From Clostridia bacterium (GTDB lineage Bacteria > Bacillota > Clostridia > Oscillospirales > Acutalibacteraceae): 64,000 nt of DNA. The notes under the pieces were generated by a model. The model did no database searches. It had not been told where the DNA came from and was given only the letters and a program-made list of their open reading frames with translations. The stretch lies in contig JAGASD010000040.1 in NCBI GenBank assembly GCA_017621885.1, positions 86,335-150,334 of the forward strand, read 5' to 3'. Of the stretch, positions 26,787 to 34,711 are shown piece by piece; within the stretch, counting starts at the first letter, position 1; each line of letters opens with the position of its first letter. Made by a program: the position numbers and the translations under genes.

Positions 26787-28343
26787 CTATATCACCTCTG
26801 CCATTTTAACTTCAAGATGCAAACCACCTTTTAGTATAAACATTACTGTTTTCTCACTGCCAACAATGACTTTATCAACTATTGCTGAAAACAGCGGATT
26901 ATCAAAACGCAATATCACTTTCGGATATTCGTCTAATATTTCTTTCAAAACCTTTAAACCTTCAATAAGTCTTTCTTCCTCATCGGCATTTAAAAGTTTC
27001 ACTCTTTTTCCTCTTAATTCAGTTATTTTATATTTTAACTCTGATGTTCGTTCAAGATAAGAAACATCATCAATAATACCCTTAGTGTGAAGTTCCGTAT
27101 AAGTATTATTTTTCTTACAAAGACTTGCAATTTCAGCATCTATCTGTGAAATCTCATTATTTTGTCCCGAAGCTTTTTCACGAAGATTTAATAACTGACT
27201 TAATGTTTTATCAAGCACCTCTTTCTCAAATCTTCGCAACTTGTTATACATTACTACAAATGCTTTTTTCAAATCTTCTTCACTGATGTTTTTACCGCCA
27301 CAGGAATGTCCTGCCATCTTTTTGCGTGAACAAACCCAATATACAACATCATTCTGATTTTTCTTTTTATACGACCAACCGCACTCTTTACATTCAATCA
27401 ACCCTGTAAAGAAATGCTTCTGCGGAGTTTTTCTTTCCGTTGTAACCTGTTTCATTCTTATTTGAACAAGTTCAAAATCTTCCCTAGTCACAATCCCTTC
27501 ATGAGAATTTGCAACATAGTACCTATCAAGTTCACCTTTGTTCGGTACATTTCTTAATGGTAACATTTGTGGAGTATATGTCTTTTGTAAAAGGCTATCG
27601 CCGATATATTTTTCATTAGTTAAAATATATCTTATTCCCGGTATTGACCACTTGCCCGATGCATTTGGAATCCTTTCATCGTTTAATATTGCAACAATTT
27701 TGCCAATACCATTACCCGAAAGATAAAGTTTGAAAATCCGCTTTATTATTTCTGCTTCTTCAGGAATAACCGAAAGATGGCACTCTTTATCAAGTTTATA
27801 CCCATAAGGAGCATTGCAAGTAATGAACTCACCATTCTCCATTTTCATACGGATAGCCGTTGCTACCCTTTTGGAGCCAGCCAATGCTTCACTCTGAGCA
27901 AAAGCGCTTTTCACATAAAGAATAAGTTCTGAATTCATTGTCTTGGTATCAATATTGTCATTTTCAAATAACACCGTAACACCAAAAGAATTAAGTGTTC
28001 TTATAGACTCAAGACATTCAAGTGAATTTCTTGCGAATCTTGAAACACTCTTTACAAATATGCGGTCTAATTTTCCGTTAGATGCATCTTTCATCATTCT
28101 TTTGAACTCGTCACGCTTATTTACGCAAGTTCCGGTTATTCCCTCATCAGCATATATATCAACAAACTCCATTTCAGCGTTGGACATAATATATTCGGTA
28201 TAATATCTCAACTGTGCCGAAAAAGAATTTGATTGGTCATCAGAATCGGTACTGACACGGCAATAAGCAGCCACCTTTTGTTTTTTCTCTTGATTTATTT
28301 GTGCTATTGTTGGTTTAATAACCTTTACTACTCTCTCTGCCAT
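26787..28343 (-). CDS. Large serine recombinase (first of three)
   Basis: The ATG at 28343 follows CGAGGAGGTGATGAT, giving 518 residues. The catalytic Ser is residue 31 (AAYCRVSTDS). YADEGITGT and SVSRFARNS follow, then the recombinase domain, zinc ribbon (CKECGWSYKK, CSRK) and coiled coil. It leads the tandem of three. The neighbours are two short ORFs, an orphan mazF and a candidate structured RNA upstream on the same strand. Confidence 0.9.
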   Translation of the reverse strand: MAERVVKVIKPTIAQINQEKKQKVAAYCRVSTDSDDQSNSFSAQLRYYTEYIMSNAEMEFVDIYADEGITGTCVNKRDEFKRMMKDASNGKLDRIFVKSVSRFARNSLECLESIRTLNSFGVTVLFENDNIDTKTMNSELILYVKSAFAQSEALAGSKRVATAIRMKMENGEFITCNAPYGYKLDKECHLSVIPEEAEIIKRIFKLYLSGNGIGKIVAILNDERIPNASGKWSIPGIRYILTNEKYIGDSLLQKTYTPQMLPLRNVPNKGELDRYYVANSHEGIVTREDFELVQIRMKQVTTERKTPQKHFFTGLIECKECGWSYKKKNQNDVVYWVCSRKKMAGHSCGGKNISEEDLKKAFVVMYNKLRRFEKEVLDKTLSQLLNLREKASGQNNEISQIDAEIASLCKKNNTYTELHTKGIIDDVSYLERTSELKYKITELRGKRVKLLNADEEERLIEGLKVLKEILDEYPKVILRFDNPLFSAIVDKVIVGSEKTVMFILKGGLHLEVKMAEVI

Positions 28344-28408
28344 ATCATCACCTCCTCGATTTACATCCACATTATATCTGTATATTTCTAAAAAATCCCA
28401 TGTGCGAT

Positions 28409-28564
28409 TTAGCTTATGGGAAGATAATCACACACTAAAGTTTCAGCATTTCTCTTGTTTATTTTCTCAACGATTGAAATATCAATTTTCCCTTCGTTAA
28501 AGATTTTCTTGAGCACTCCCCAAGCAGCGAGATATATCATTTGTTTTTTTATTGCATCTTCCAT
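28409..28564 (-). CDS. 51-residue small protein of the recombinase operon
   Basis: An ATG at 28564 follows AAAGGAAAGAG and the frame ends at 28409. The product begins MEDAIKKQMIYLAAWGVLKK, is one long amphipathic helix followed by IDISIVEKINKRN, and ends CDYLPIS. Short helical ORFs in this position, just before serine recombinases, are common in clostridial elements and may help the recombinase, but no role is established for this one. Confidence 0.6.
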   Translation of the reverse strand: MEDAIKKQMIYLAAWGVLKKIFNEGKIDISIVEKINKRNAETLVCDYLPIS

Positions 28565-28582
28565 ACACAAACTCTTTCCTTT

Positions 28583-28687
28583 TTAATTTCCGGTCAGTTG
28601 AATTATCAAATACCAAATTGGTAAAACCACATTAAATGCGAAACCCTGACCCAATGTGTAAATAATTGCGTTCAATATCATTTCCAT
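28583..28687 (-). CDS. 34-residue hydrophobic peptide
   Basis: The ATG at 28687 follows CAGGAGGTAACAACAT, one of the best ribosome-binding sites in the region. The product starts MEMILNAIIYTLGQGFAFNV and is nearly all hydrophobic, with no charged core, so it should insert in the membrane. It lies between mazF and the 51-residue gene. A toxin-like or leader role is possible; nothing in the sequence decides. Confidence 0.5.
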   Translation of the reverse strand: MEMILNAIIYTLGQGFAFNVVLPIWYLIIQLTGN

Positions 28688-28703
28688 ATGTTGTTACCTC
28701 CTG

Positions 28704-29051
28704 TTAATCCAAAGCCAAACTTATTTTTATGGCTTTATCAACTTGTTCCATAATCTCTATAGGTATTTCTCCTACGAATTCTAATATCTGCTGTTTATCT
28801 ACTGTTGTAATTTGTTCGAGCTGGATGATAGATTCTTTTGCTAACCCGTCAACATTAACAACAATATGTGTCGGCATTTCTCTTTTCTTTTTTGATTTAC
28901 TTGTAATTGTAGCAACGATAAGTGTAGTGCTATGCTTATTTCCGATATTGTTTTGAATAACCACAACAGGTCTTAATCCTGATTGAACCGAACCTATAGT
29001 TTCATCAAAATCGACAAAATAAATATCGCCTCTTTTTATGTTATGTTTCAT
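28704..29051 (-). CDS. PemK/MazF-family endoribonuclease toxin (orphan)
   Basis: The 115-residue protein is a MazF-like fold. It has IKRGDIYFVDFDETIGSVQSG at the start, RPVVVIQNN, ATITSKSKK and a late ESIIQLEQITTVDK. These toxins cut mRNA at short motifs. No mazE-like antitoxin is found next to it; the only small ORFs nearby encode a hydrophobic peptide and a 51-residue helix. It is upstream of the recombinases on the same strand, with AGGAGG before the ATG. An orphan toxin on an element could stabilise it or slow the host during transfer. Confidence 0.85.
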   Translation of the reverse strand: MKHNIKRGDIYFVDFDETIGSVQSGLRPVVVIQNNIGNKHSTTLIVATITSKSKKKREMPTHIVVNVDGLAKESIIQLEQITTVDKQQILEFVGEIPIEIMEQVDKAIKISLALD

Positions 29052-29076
29052 TGCTTTTTACCTCCTGTATGTATAG

Positions 29077-29102
29077 AAAACTTGTAATTGCTTACAAGTT
29101 TT
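29077..29102. terminator. Perfect 11-bp hairpin between the RNA candidate and mazF
   Basis: AAAACTTGTAA pairs exactly with TTACAAGTTTT around a 4-base loop TTGC. On the minus strand it precedes the mazF ribosome-binding site by 11 bases. It can end the upstream RNA or regulate read-through into mazF. Confidence 0.6.
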
Positions 29103-29420
29103 CAGAAGGTCTGCAGTATTATTCCTGTCCCCTGCAATAGGGAAATCTTCAGGCGAGTATATGCTTTATACTCTCATTGGAGTCTCACCACCGCCTATTA
29201 CGTTGCCGGCCACGAACAGAAGTATCATTATCCCTTGTGCTTGTCATCGCCACCATTGGGAGCAACCCAACTTTCGCCATATAAGTATTTCTCGCTCGCT
29301 TATTTTCGGAAGGTCTTGGCGTACCTATGAACACAGCTTGAGGCATCGCCTCAGCACAGGTAAAGTACCTGAAGATTTGGTATTCAATTTTCAAAGTTCA
29401 TTCGAGGGAAATTTACCCCC
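29103..29420 (-). ncRNA. Candidate structured RNA upstream of mazF-recombinase operon
   Basis: The stretch is visibly richer in G and C than its surroundings. It contains several short perfect stems: GAGGC-GAT-GCCTC at 29340-29352, TTGGG/CCCAA at 29256-29270, GAGTATA/TATACTC at 29155-29173, and CCCT/AGGG at 29130-29142. A hairpin follows at 29077-29102. There is no convincing protein: the three overlapping ORFs have no ribosome-binding site. I cannot match it to a known RNA family by eye. The minus orientation is assumed from the genes on each side. Confidence 0.4.
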
Positions 29421-29444
29421 TCACCATTACATTGCACGCTTTTT

Positions 29445-30005
29445 TCAATTTTGGGGAAAACTTTTTTGAATTTTTTTAAATATTTTTTCTCTTTTATACC
29501 TAAACTCTTCTCGATCAATACCCATTTCCCTGCATATTTGTCTTTCACTTATCTTTTTTTCTATTGCTTGTTTTACTATCTTAAGAACCTGTTTTTCCTC
29601 ATCATTCAAACTTGCTATTATTTCCCGAAGCATTGCATTCTCAATATTAGTGAGCGCCTCATCTTCCACATTCACGCTTGCATCAGGAACAACATCGTTA
29701 TATGTAAATTCAGAGTCTGATATTAAATCATCTAAAGATATAAATTGAGGCTTGTACTGTTCTTGACGTTTTTTCTTTCTTCGTTTGCTTTCTTGTTTTT
29801 TATGCCAATCCTTATATTCCTCATAAGTTGTTTCTAATATAAGAACATCAGCCCCGTCCTCTACACCATCATCAATTCTTTTAAAATAACGCTTTTGTGT
29901 TTTATCATTTCCCAAAGCATAAAACTGAGTTCCTGATATTTCTATCCAATCAGAGCTTGTTCCTTTGCAATTCGGGTCTTTCCATATATAATATTTGTTA
30001 GCCAT
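29445..30005 (-). CDS. Sigma-70-like regulator of a conjugative element
   Basis: The 186-residue protein has a C-terminal sigma-region-4-like HTH (residues ~120-185: REIIASLNDEEKQVLKIVKQ, then ISERQICREMGIDREEFRYK). A lysine-rich middle and an N-terminal extension with no clear region 2 come before it. ORFs of this kind occur near regulators of Tn916- and Tn1549-type elements, where they activate transfer genes. The start follows AAAGGAGACTACAAA. It is on the opposite strand from the XRE gene at 30532, with a 527-base control region between them. Confidence 0.7.
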   Translation of the reverse strand: MANKYYIWKDPNCKGTSSDWIEISGTQFYALGNDKTQKRYFKRIDDGVEDGADVLILETTYEEYKDWHKKQESKRRKKKRQEQYKPQFISLDDLISDSEFTYNDVVPDASVNVEDEALTNIENAMLREIIASLNDEEKQVLKIVKQAIEKKISERQICREMGIDREEFRYKREKIFKKIQKSFPQN

Positions 30006-30531
30006 TTTGTAGTCTCCTTTGAATTTTTGATTTATAATTGCAAAAATTCAGAGACTACGGATATTTAGCTATGTAACAAAGCCATATATAAAACATAAAA
30101 GACCTTTCCATGCAAAAAGGAAAGGACTTTTTACTATTTATTGCAATAAAAACATAACAAAAGCACTGAGTGAAAAAACAGATTAATACTTTCTGTTCTT
30201 ATTTCACACAGTGCTTATAATTACTGCTGTTTCATCCACAAGATTTATTTTTCTTTGATAATTTACGGTCCCACCTTGATGTTTTGTAAATTTTATTGTG
30301 TATCACTATGGATAGGTTAATAAAGCATACACACACTATAATAATTTATTTATCTTAACTAATCGATATTTTATATCAAAATATAGATACTATGGATAAT
30401 ATTATCGAATTCACACATAATATTAGAAAATTCTAATATTACTAAGGCAAATTCTTATTTTATTAGAAAATTCTCGATATATGCGTTTTGAATTAGCTAG
30501 ATAATTGATAAAGTATACTAGAGGTGATATT
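30006..30531. other. Divergent control region with hairpins and a palindromic operator
   Basis: No gene. The region carries the hairpin CCTTTCC/GGAAAGG at 30103-30125 and a longer one at 30161-30216 (AAGCACTG/CAGTGCTT, inner AACAGA/TTCTGTT). A palindrome and half-site that look like an XRE operator sit at 30419-30474. The XRE gene starts with GAGGTGATATT. Confidence 0.6.
30419..30474. promoter_or_regulatory. Probable XRE operator: palindrome plus exact 14-bp repeat
   Basis: AATATTAGAA-AA-TTCTAATATT (30419-30440) is a perfect palindrome with a 2-base centre. The 14 bases TATTAGAAAATTCT at 30421-30434 recur exactly at 30461-30474, 40 bases away. It lies 58-113 bases upstream of the XRE start codon, fitting autoregulation. 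Confidence 0.65.
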
Positions 30532-30906
30532 ATGAGTTATCAGCTATTCATTAAAGAGGTTGGCGAAAGATTAAAACGCAGGCGGAAAGCACTTGGATAT
30601 ACACAATCAGAATTAGTTGAAATCTTAAACAAAAATTGTAATCAAGCTGATGATGATTTTTTGTCTGATAAACAAATGTCTCGTTTTGAGAGTTGTCATA
30701 ACTGCACTCGTTTAGACAAATTTGTTAAGTGGTCTTTGGCTCTTGGGAAAACTCCCGATTTCTTTTTACTGGGCATTGATAACTCAAGTGACAGAAACGA
30801 CAGCAAGATAGACCAAATATGTGAATATCTAAAATTATGTGATGAAAATGATATCAACAATGTTTTGTTATTTGTTAAAGCTATGTACGAAAAAAGTAAA
30901 CACTAA
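30532..30906 (+). CDS. XRE-family transcriptional regulator
   Basis: The ATG at 30532 follows AGAGGTGATATT; the reading from 30505 has no such site. The 124-residue product is a single XRE domain (residues ~5-72: VGERLKRRRKALGYTQSELV, then DKQMSRFE) plus a helical tail. It is the only short repressor in the element's regulatory block. It is probably the switch that keeps excision and transfer genes off, read through the operator at 30419-30474. A hairpin terminator follows (30938-30979). Confidence 0.85.
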   Translation: MSYQLFIKEVGERLKRRRKALGYTQSELVEILNKNCNQADDDFLSDKQMSRFESCHNCTRLDKFVKWSLALGKTPDFFLLGIDNSSDRNDSKIDQICEYLKLCDENDINNVLLFVKAMYEKSKH

Positions 30907-30937
30907 ATCATACAATTATGATTATCACAGTAAAAAA

Positions 30938-30979
30938 TATAAAGGGGACTTTTTTCAATTAAAAACAGTCCCCTTTATA
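30938..30979. terminator. Terminator of the XRE gene
   Basis: TATAAAGGGGAC...GTCCCCTTTATA forms a perfect stem around a T-rich loop. It follows the XRE stop by 32 bases and ends in TATTTT. Confidence 0.8.
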
Positions 30980-31021
30980 TTTTGAACAAGTACAATAAAA
31001 ACGGACAACAGAAACAAACAG

Positions 31022-31058
31022 CCTCCTATGGTAGAGTTAAAGGAACTACCTTAGGAGG
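31022..31058 (-). terminator. Terminator of the 221-residue exported protein gene
   Basis: CCTCCTATGGTAG pairs with CTACCTTAGGAGG, with one internal mismatch, 46 bases after the stop of the 31105 gene. Confidence 0.65.
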
Positions 31059-31104
31059 TTTTGTTATAGCAAGAAAGTATAGTGTTGCGACGCAAAGTCT
31101 GATT

Positions 31105-31770
31105 TTAATATTGTACTTCGTAATATACTAATCCTAATTCTTCTGCATCCCATGCTATAGAATTAGCAAAAGATCTCTTCTCTTCATCTGGAGTAGATGT
31201 TGCATTTCGTTCGTATCCCGATACAGCAGTATTATCATTGTAGTACTGGTCGGCAGAAGAGTCAATTAAAAGAGTATTTTTGTCATTTTGAATATCACTT
31301 ACTGATGATGAACTAGTGAGTGCATACATACCAATAGCTCCAGCCAAAACGACTTCATCACTATTTGCAAGCTCATTCAATAAACAAAATGTTTCTTTCA
31401 ACCCTTTATCCGTTCTTGAAAAAAAAGTTATGCGATTACCATCCTTATCATAACCGCGAACTTGTAACTGAACAATTTCAATATTATAAGCATCAACATA
31501 TCTTTCAAGTTCTTCAGCATTCATCGATTTAGAAAAAGTAATTGTAGTCATCACATCATCTAAAACAACTTCTGACAATTGTGTGTTCATTGAATTGACT
31601 GATTCAATATATTTATTGATCGTATTTTTAGTTTTAACTTTTGTTTCTGTAATATCATTAGAACTAAAATTAAATGAATAATTAATCGCGGCAACAGCTG
31701 TTACAGAAAGTGTTAAACAGAGTATTATGCAACTGACAATAAAACTTAGTTTACTTAAATATTTTTTCAT
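31105..31770 (-). CDS. Exported or anchored protein, unknown (221 aa)
   Basis: The N-terminus (KKYLSKLSFIVSCIILCLTL) is a signal sequence or anchor, followed by about 190 residues outside. The later part has a conserved-looking acidic tail with STPDEEKRSFANSIAWDAEE. The family is unknown. Its ATG overlaps the stop of the 223-residue gene by one base (TAATG), so the two are translationally coupled and probably made in fixed ratio. It follows the ABC transporter genes. Its place after the agr-ABC block suggests a surface role in the same system. Confidence 0.6.
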   Translation of the reverse strand: MKKYLSKLSFIVSCIILCLTLSVTAVAAINYSFNFSSNDITETKVKTKNTINKYIESVNSMNTQLSEVVLDDVMTTITFSKSMNAEELERYVDAYNIEIVQLQVRGYDKDGNRITFFSRTDKGLKETFCLLNELANSDEVVLAGAIGMYALTSSSSVSDIQNDKNTLLIDSSADQYYNDNTAVSGYERNATSTPDEEKRSFANSIAWDAEELGLVYYEVQY

Positions 31771-32441
31771 TATTGCGAACCCCCGTTTTTACCATATACC
31801 ATAGTTGCTTGAACAACATCTGAGGTCCAAACATTATTGTAATCTCCATTAGTTTTAATCCACAGATTGCCTTTTCCAATATATTGACCACTCATATTAA
31901 ACTGAACTTGCCATTGACCATTATCATTAGTTTCTCCTTCTCTATAATCATACCACATAACCGACATATTGTATGTTGTTGCCTCTACTGTTCCTAACGC
32001 AACAACTTCAGATTCTTCATTTCTGTTGCCTAATAAATCATCGTTTTCTAAATCAGATTTCGGGTTAGGCAACGATGTTGAAATTGCATATGCATCCATT
32101 TTATCAGTTGAACCCTTGCGAACACTGGATATATCAAGCGTTAAAAAAAGATTTTTAGAATCAGCAGAATGTGTACCTGCATTATATTGTAAAATATTTG
32201 ACACATTGTTATTGTCAAGAGTAAATTCACAATAGGTTTTGGCATAATTTTGAGCATCACTATCTGTATTATAGAAAGTTGGTTGAGCCCAACCAATTTT
32301 GGGGACATAAGAACCATGTTCATATGTAGAATAGTTCCATGTTTCCGTTGTGCCAACGGTATATGTAACAGCAAAAACTGTGACAACACTAGTGATTAAC
32401 ATTCCAATAGCAATCGCTATAGAAATTATACCTTTTTTCAT
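31770..32441 (-). CDS. Secreted protein, unknown (223 aa)
   Basis: Residues 1-25 are a signal peptide (GIISIAIAIGMLITSVVTVFA then VTYTVG). The mature part is rich in Tyr, Trp, Asn and Asp and predicted to be beta-stranded. Examples are GTTETWNYSTYE, NLFLTLDIS, YNMSVMWYD and QWQVQFNMSGQY. It has one Cys and no zinc, catalytic or anchoring motif. No family is recognised. It is coupled by TAATG to the 221-residue gene. With that protein and the ABC transporter it probably acts at the cell surface. Confidence 0.6.
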   Translation of the reverse strand: MKKGIISIAIAIGMLITSVVTVFAVTYTVGTTETWNYSTYEHGSYVPKIGWAQPTFYNTDSDAQNYAKTYCEFTLDNNNVSNILQYNAGTHSADSKNLFLTLDISSVRKGSTDKMDAYAISTSLPNPKSDLENDDLLGNRNEESEVVALGTVEATTYNMSVMWYDYREGETNDNGQWQVQFNMSGQYIGKGNLWIKTNGDYNNVWTSDVVQATMVYGKNGGSQ

Positions 32442-32526
32442 TTTTATTTTCCTCTATTTGAAGTTGCATCATTATTTATATGACAAAACTTTATAATGAA
32501 ATATCTTTATATTGAGTAATGTGTTT

Positions 32527-33168
32527 TCAATAATTTTTGATAATCTGTTGGTTTTTTATTTTATATATGATGTCACATAAATATTTTATATCATCATCAT
32601 TATGACTTGTGATTAGAATTGTTTTTCCTTCTTTTTGAAGAGCTTTTACCAAATCTAACATTTTTTTATGAGATTCATCATCCAAAGCATTAAATGGCTC
32701 ATCCAAAAGTAATATATCTTGTTCTTCCATTATTGCTTGTGCAATGGCAAGTTTCTGCTTCATTCCTAAAGAATAATTTTTTATTTTTGTTTTATTTTCA
32801 GGATCAAGACCGACAAGTGAAAGAGTTTGTTTTATTTTCTCATCGTTAATTATATTTCTTATTGATGCTAAATATTTTAAATTTTGAAACCCCGTATATA
32901 TATCAATAAATCCGGGAGTATCAATTAAAATACCTATATTTTCAGGGAAGTCACAATCTTTACCAAGCTCTTTGTTTCTAACGGTTATTTGTCCTTCATC
33001 CGGTCTGTAGATACCCGAAATTAATTTAAAAAGAACAGATTTTCCCGAACCGTTTTGTCCTACAAAACCAACAATAGTTCCTTTTTCAATTGTAAGATTC
33101 ACATTTGAAAAAAGTAAATGTGATTTAAATGATTTTGAGACTTTTGATAATTCAATTATAGATTTCAT
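32527..33168 (-). CDS. ABC transporter ATP-binding protein
   Basis: The 213-residue ATPase has Walker A GQNGSGKS near residue 38, signature YSLGMKQKL, Walker B DILLLDEPF and a switch His in ITSHND. The signature is the LSGGQ variant found in ABC-2 exporters and bacteriocin-immunity transporters. It lies 2 bases after the third permease gene, so all four form one transporter. It powers export or peptide expulsion. Closest functional type by context is a LanFEG-like or bacteriocin-export pump. The substrate is not shown. Confidence 0.9.
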   Translation of the reverse strand: MKSIIELSKVSKSFKSHLLFSNVNLTIEKGTIVGFVGQNGSGKSVLFKLISGIYRPDEGQITVRNKELGKDCDFPENIGILIDTPGFIDIYTGFQNLKYLASIRNIINDEKIKQTLSLVGLDPENKTKIKNYSLGMKQKLAIAQAIMEEQDILLLDEPFNALDDESHKKMLDLVKALQKEGKTILITSHNDDDIKYLCDIIYKIKNQQIIKNY

Positions 33169-33170
33169 AT

Positions 33171-33953
33171 TTATCTCTCCAACAAGCTATATATTCTTTT
33201 TTTGCTTATATATATATCAATTATCACGCTACAGGTAGCATATATAAATGCAATTGCGATAATGTATTTTACAGTACTATCTTCATACAAAAGAATTCTT
33301 GATATTGATGATAATCCAAATGGATACAAACTCCACTCAACAAAGGGGATGAGAAAATATCCAACCAAAATAGCAACAAATTCAATAGATAAATTACCAA
33401 ATACAGAGTGAATAAGAACAAGAACTTTTTGTGTGAAAAACAATTCCATGAACCGCAAAATCAATGCTGATACAAGAATAAAAAATTTTGTGTTTCCATC
33501 AGTAATACCATATAATATTTGTGAAGTTTCATTAAACCATAAATTCGGCTCAACAAACAACACATTATATATAATTACGGCTAAAATGTGAACAACAAAG
33601 TTTACTACAAGAAAAAAACAAAAAGATATTTGTAAATTTAAATAGTATTCAGATTTCTTTCTAAAGCGGATCATTACTGTGTTTCCAGCGTTTATATTCT
33701 TTGAATCAAGTGTAATTGCTGAAAAATATAATGGTATAAAGTTAAAAATCAGAAAAAAAAGTAAATCTATAAGCACAAAATGTCCACTTGAACAACCGTA
33801 AAACAGCACCGTTAGCGTATCCATCCCGGACAATTTTGATTTGGATGCAATATATAATATGTCAAAAATAAATATTAGAAATAAAACGAAAACAACACGT
33901 TTGGTTGAATAATTTTTTGCAACAAACCATCTGAGTGATGTACCATTAATCAT
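33171..33953 (-). CDS. ABC transporter permease (third)
   Basis: The reading frame extends upstream, but the true start is the ATG at 33953. It overlaps the previous permease's TGA by 4 bases, with GGGGGTG upstream. This gives 260 residues with about six hydrophobic helices. Charged loops lie between them (RFRKKSEYYLNLQ). It lies in a row of three similar permeases followed by one ATPase, so it forms part of the transport channel. Confidence 0.75.
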   Translation of the reverse strand: MINGTSLRWFVAKNYSTKRVVFVLFLIFIFDILYIASKSKLSGMDTLTVLFYGCSSGHFVLIDLLFFLIFNFIPLYFSAITLDSKNINAGNTVMIRFRKKSEYYLNLQISFCFFLVVNFVVHILAVIIYNVLFVEPNLWFNETSQILYGITDGNTKFFILVSALILRFMELFFTQKVLVLIHSVFGNLSIEFVAILVGYFLIPFVEWSLYPFGLSSISRILLYEDSTVKYIIAIAFIYATCSVIIDIYISKKRIYSLLER

Positions 33954-34711
33954 AAATCGGAACACCCCCATCTTTTTTTTGTTGCGATAACAACAAATGC
34001 AACAGTTATAAAAATAATCGTAGTTTGAATAAAAGAACAATTATTATTTATTGCATTATGAAGAATTGTGTAATTGTTTAGGAAAATATAAGGAAATATT
34101 TCATCATAGTTCCACTGTACTGCAAGAACACTTAATATATATTCGAGGGCAACTATTAGAAGCAATGCTTTTTTAGGAATAAGATAGAATAAAAATTTTA
34201 CAGTTATTGCAATAAATATTAATCCTATAAAAAGGTATAGGGATGTGCACAACAGTGCATTCAGAATAGCATTGGGAGAATTTGAGAGAATAGCTCCAAT
34301 ACTGGTGTTATCAAAATAACCCGTTGGTTGCATTATTGCTGAAAAATTTAACGCCAGCGAAAAAATTAAAGAAAAACCTAATATAATCACAACAAATAAA
34401 AACGCAAAAATGATCGATGGAACAAGTTCAATGAAAAAATATTCCTGAAAACATCTGTACCGTATTATTTCCATTGTTTTATGTGATGATAGCGTTGAGA
34501 AAACGCAAAAGCCAAATATCGGCAATAAAACAAAAATAATCAAATGAAAATCTGATAGCATTTCCAGCATAAACTCAAAGACATTGGCTGCAGAGAGTTT
34601 CGCCCCCATAATTCTGTATCCTGTATATATTGAAGTAATAAACATAAACAGAATTATAATTTTGCTATTCTGTGCAAAATATATATTGCATAAGTGTTTT
34701 AGTTTAGCCAT
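33950..34711 (-). CDS. ABC transporter permease (second)
   Basis: The 253-residue protein has six hydrophobic segments, starting with NSKIIILFMFITSIYTG. It matches the topology of ABC-2 and LanE/LanG permeases. It overlaps the stop of the first permease by 8 bases and the start of the third by 4 bases, which indicates tight translational coupling. No sequence identity with its neighbours is obvious, so it is not a recent duplicate. Confidence 0.75.
   Translation of the reverse strand: MAKLKHLCNIYFAQNSKIIILFMFITSIYTGYRIMGAKLSAANVFEFMLEMLSDFHLIIFVLLPIFGFCVFSTLSSHKTMEIIRYRCFQEYFFIELVPSIIFAFLFVVIILGFSLIFSLALNFSAIMQPTGYFDNTSIGAILSNSPNAILNALLCTSLYLFIGLIFIAITVKFLFYLIPKKALLLIVALEYILSVLAVQWNYDEIFPYIFLNNYTILHNAINNNCSFIQTTIIFITVAFVVIATKKRWGCSDL

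Noticed and set aside
29185-29394. A 69-codon minus-strand ORF in the RNA candidate region
   Set aside because: It has a start without a Shine-Dalgarno, an odd basic composition and overlapping ORFs in other frames; the stem-rich DNA fits an RNA better.
29103-29420. Group II intron remnant
   Set aside because: No reverse transcriptase, no GUGYG start and no domain V seen.
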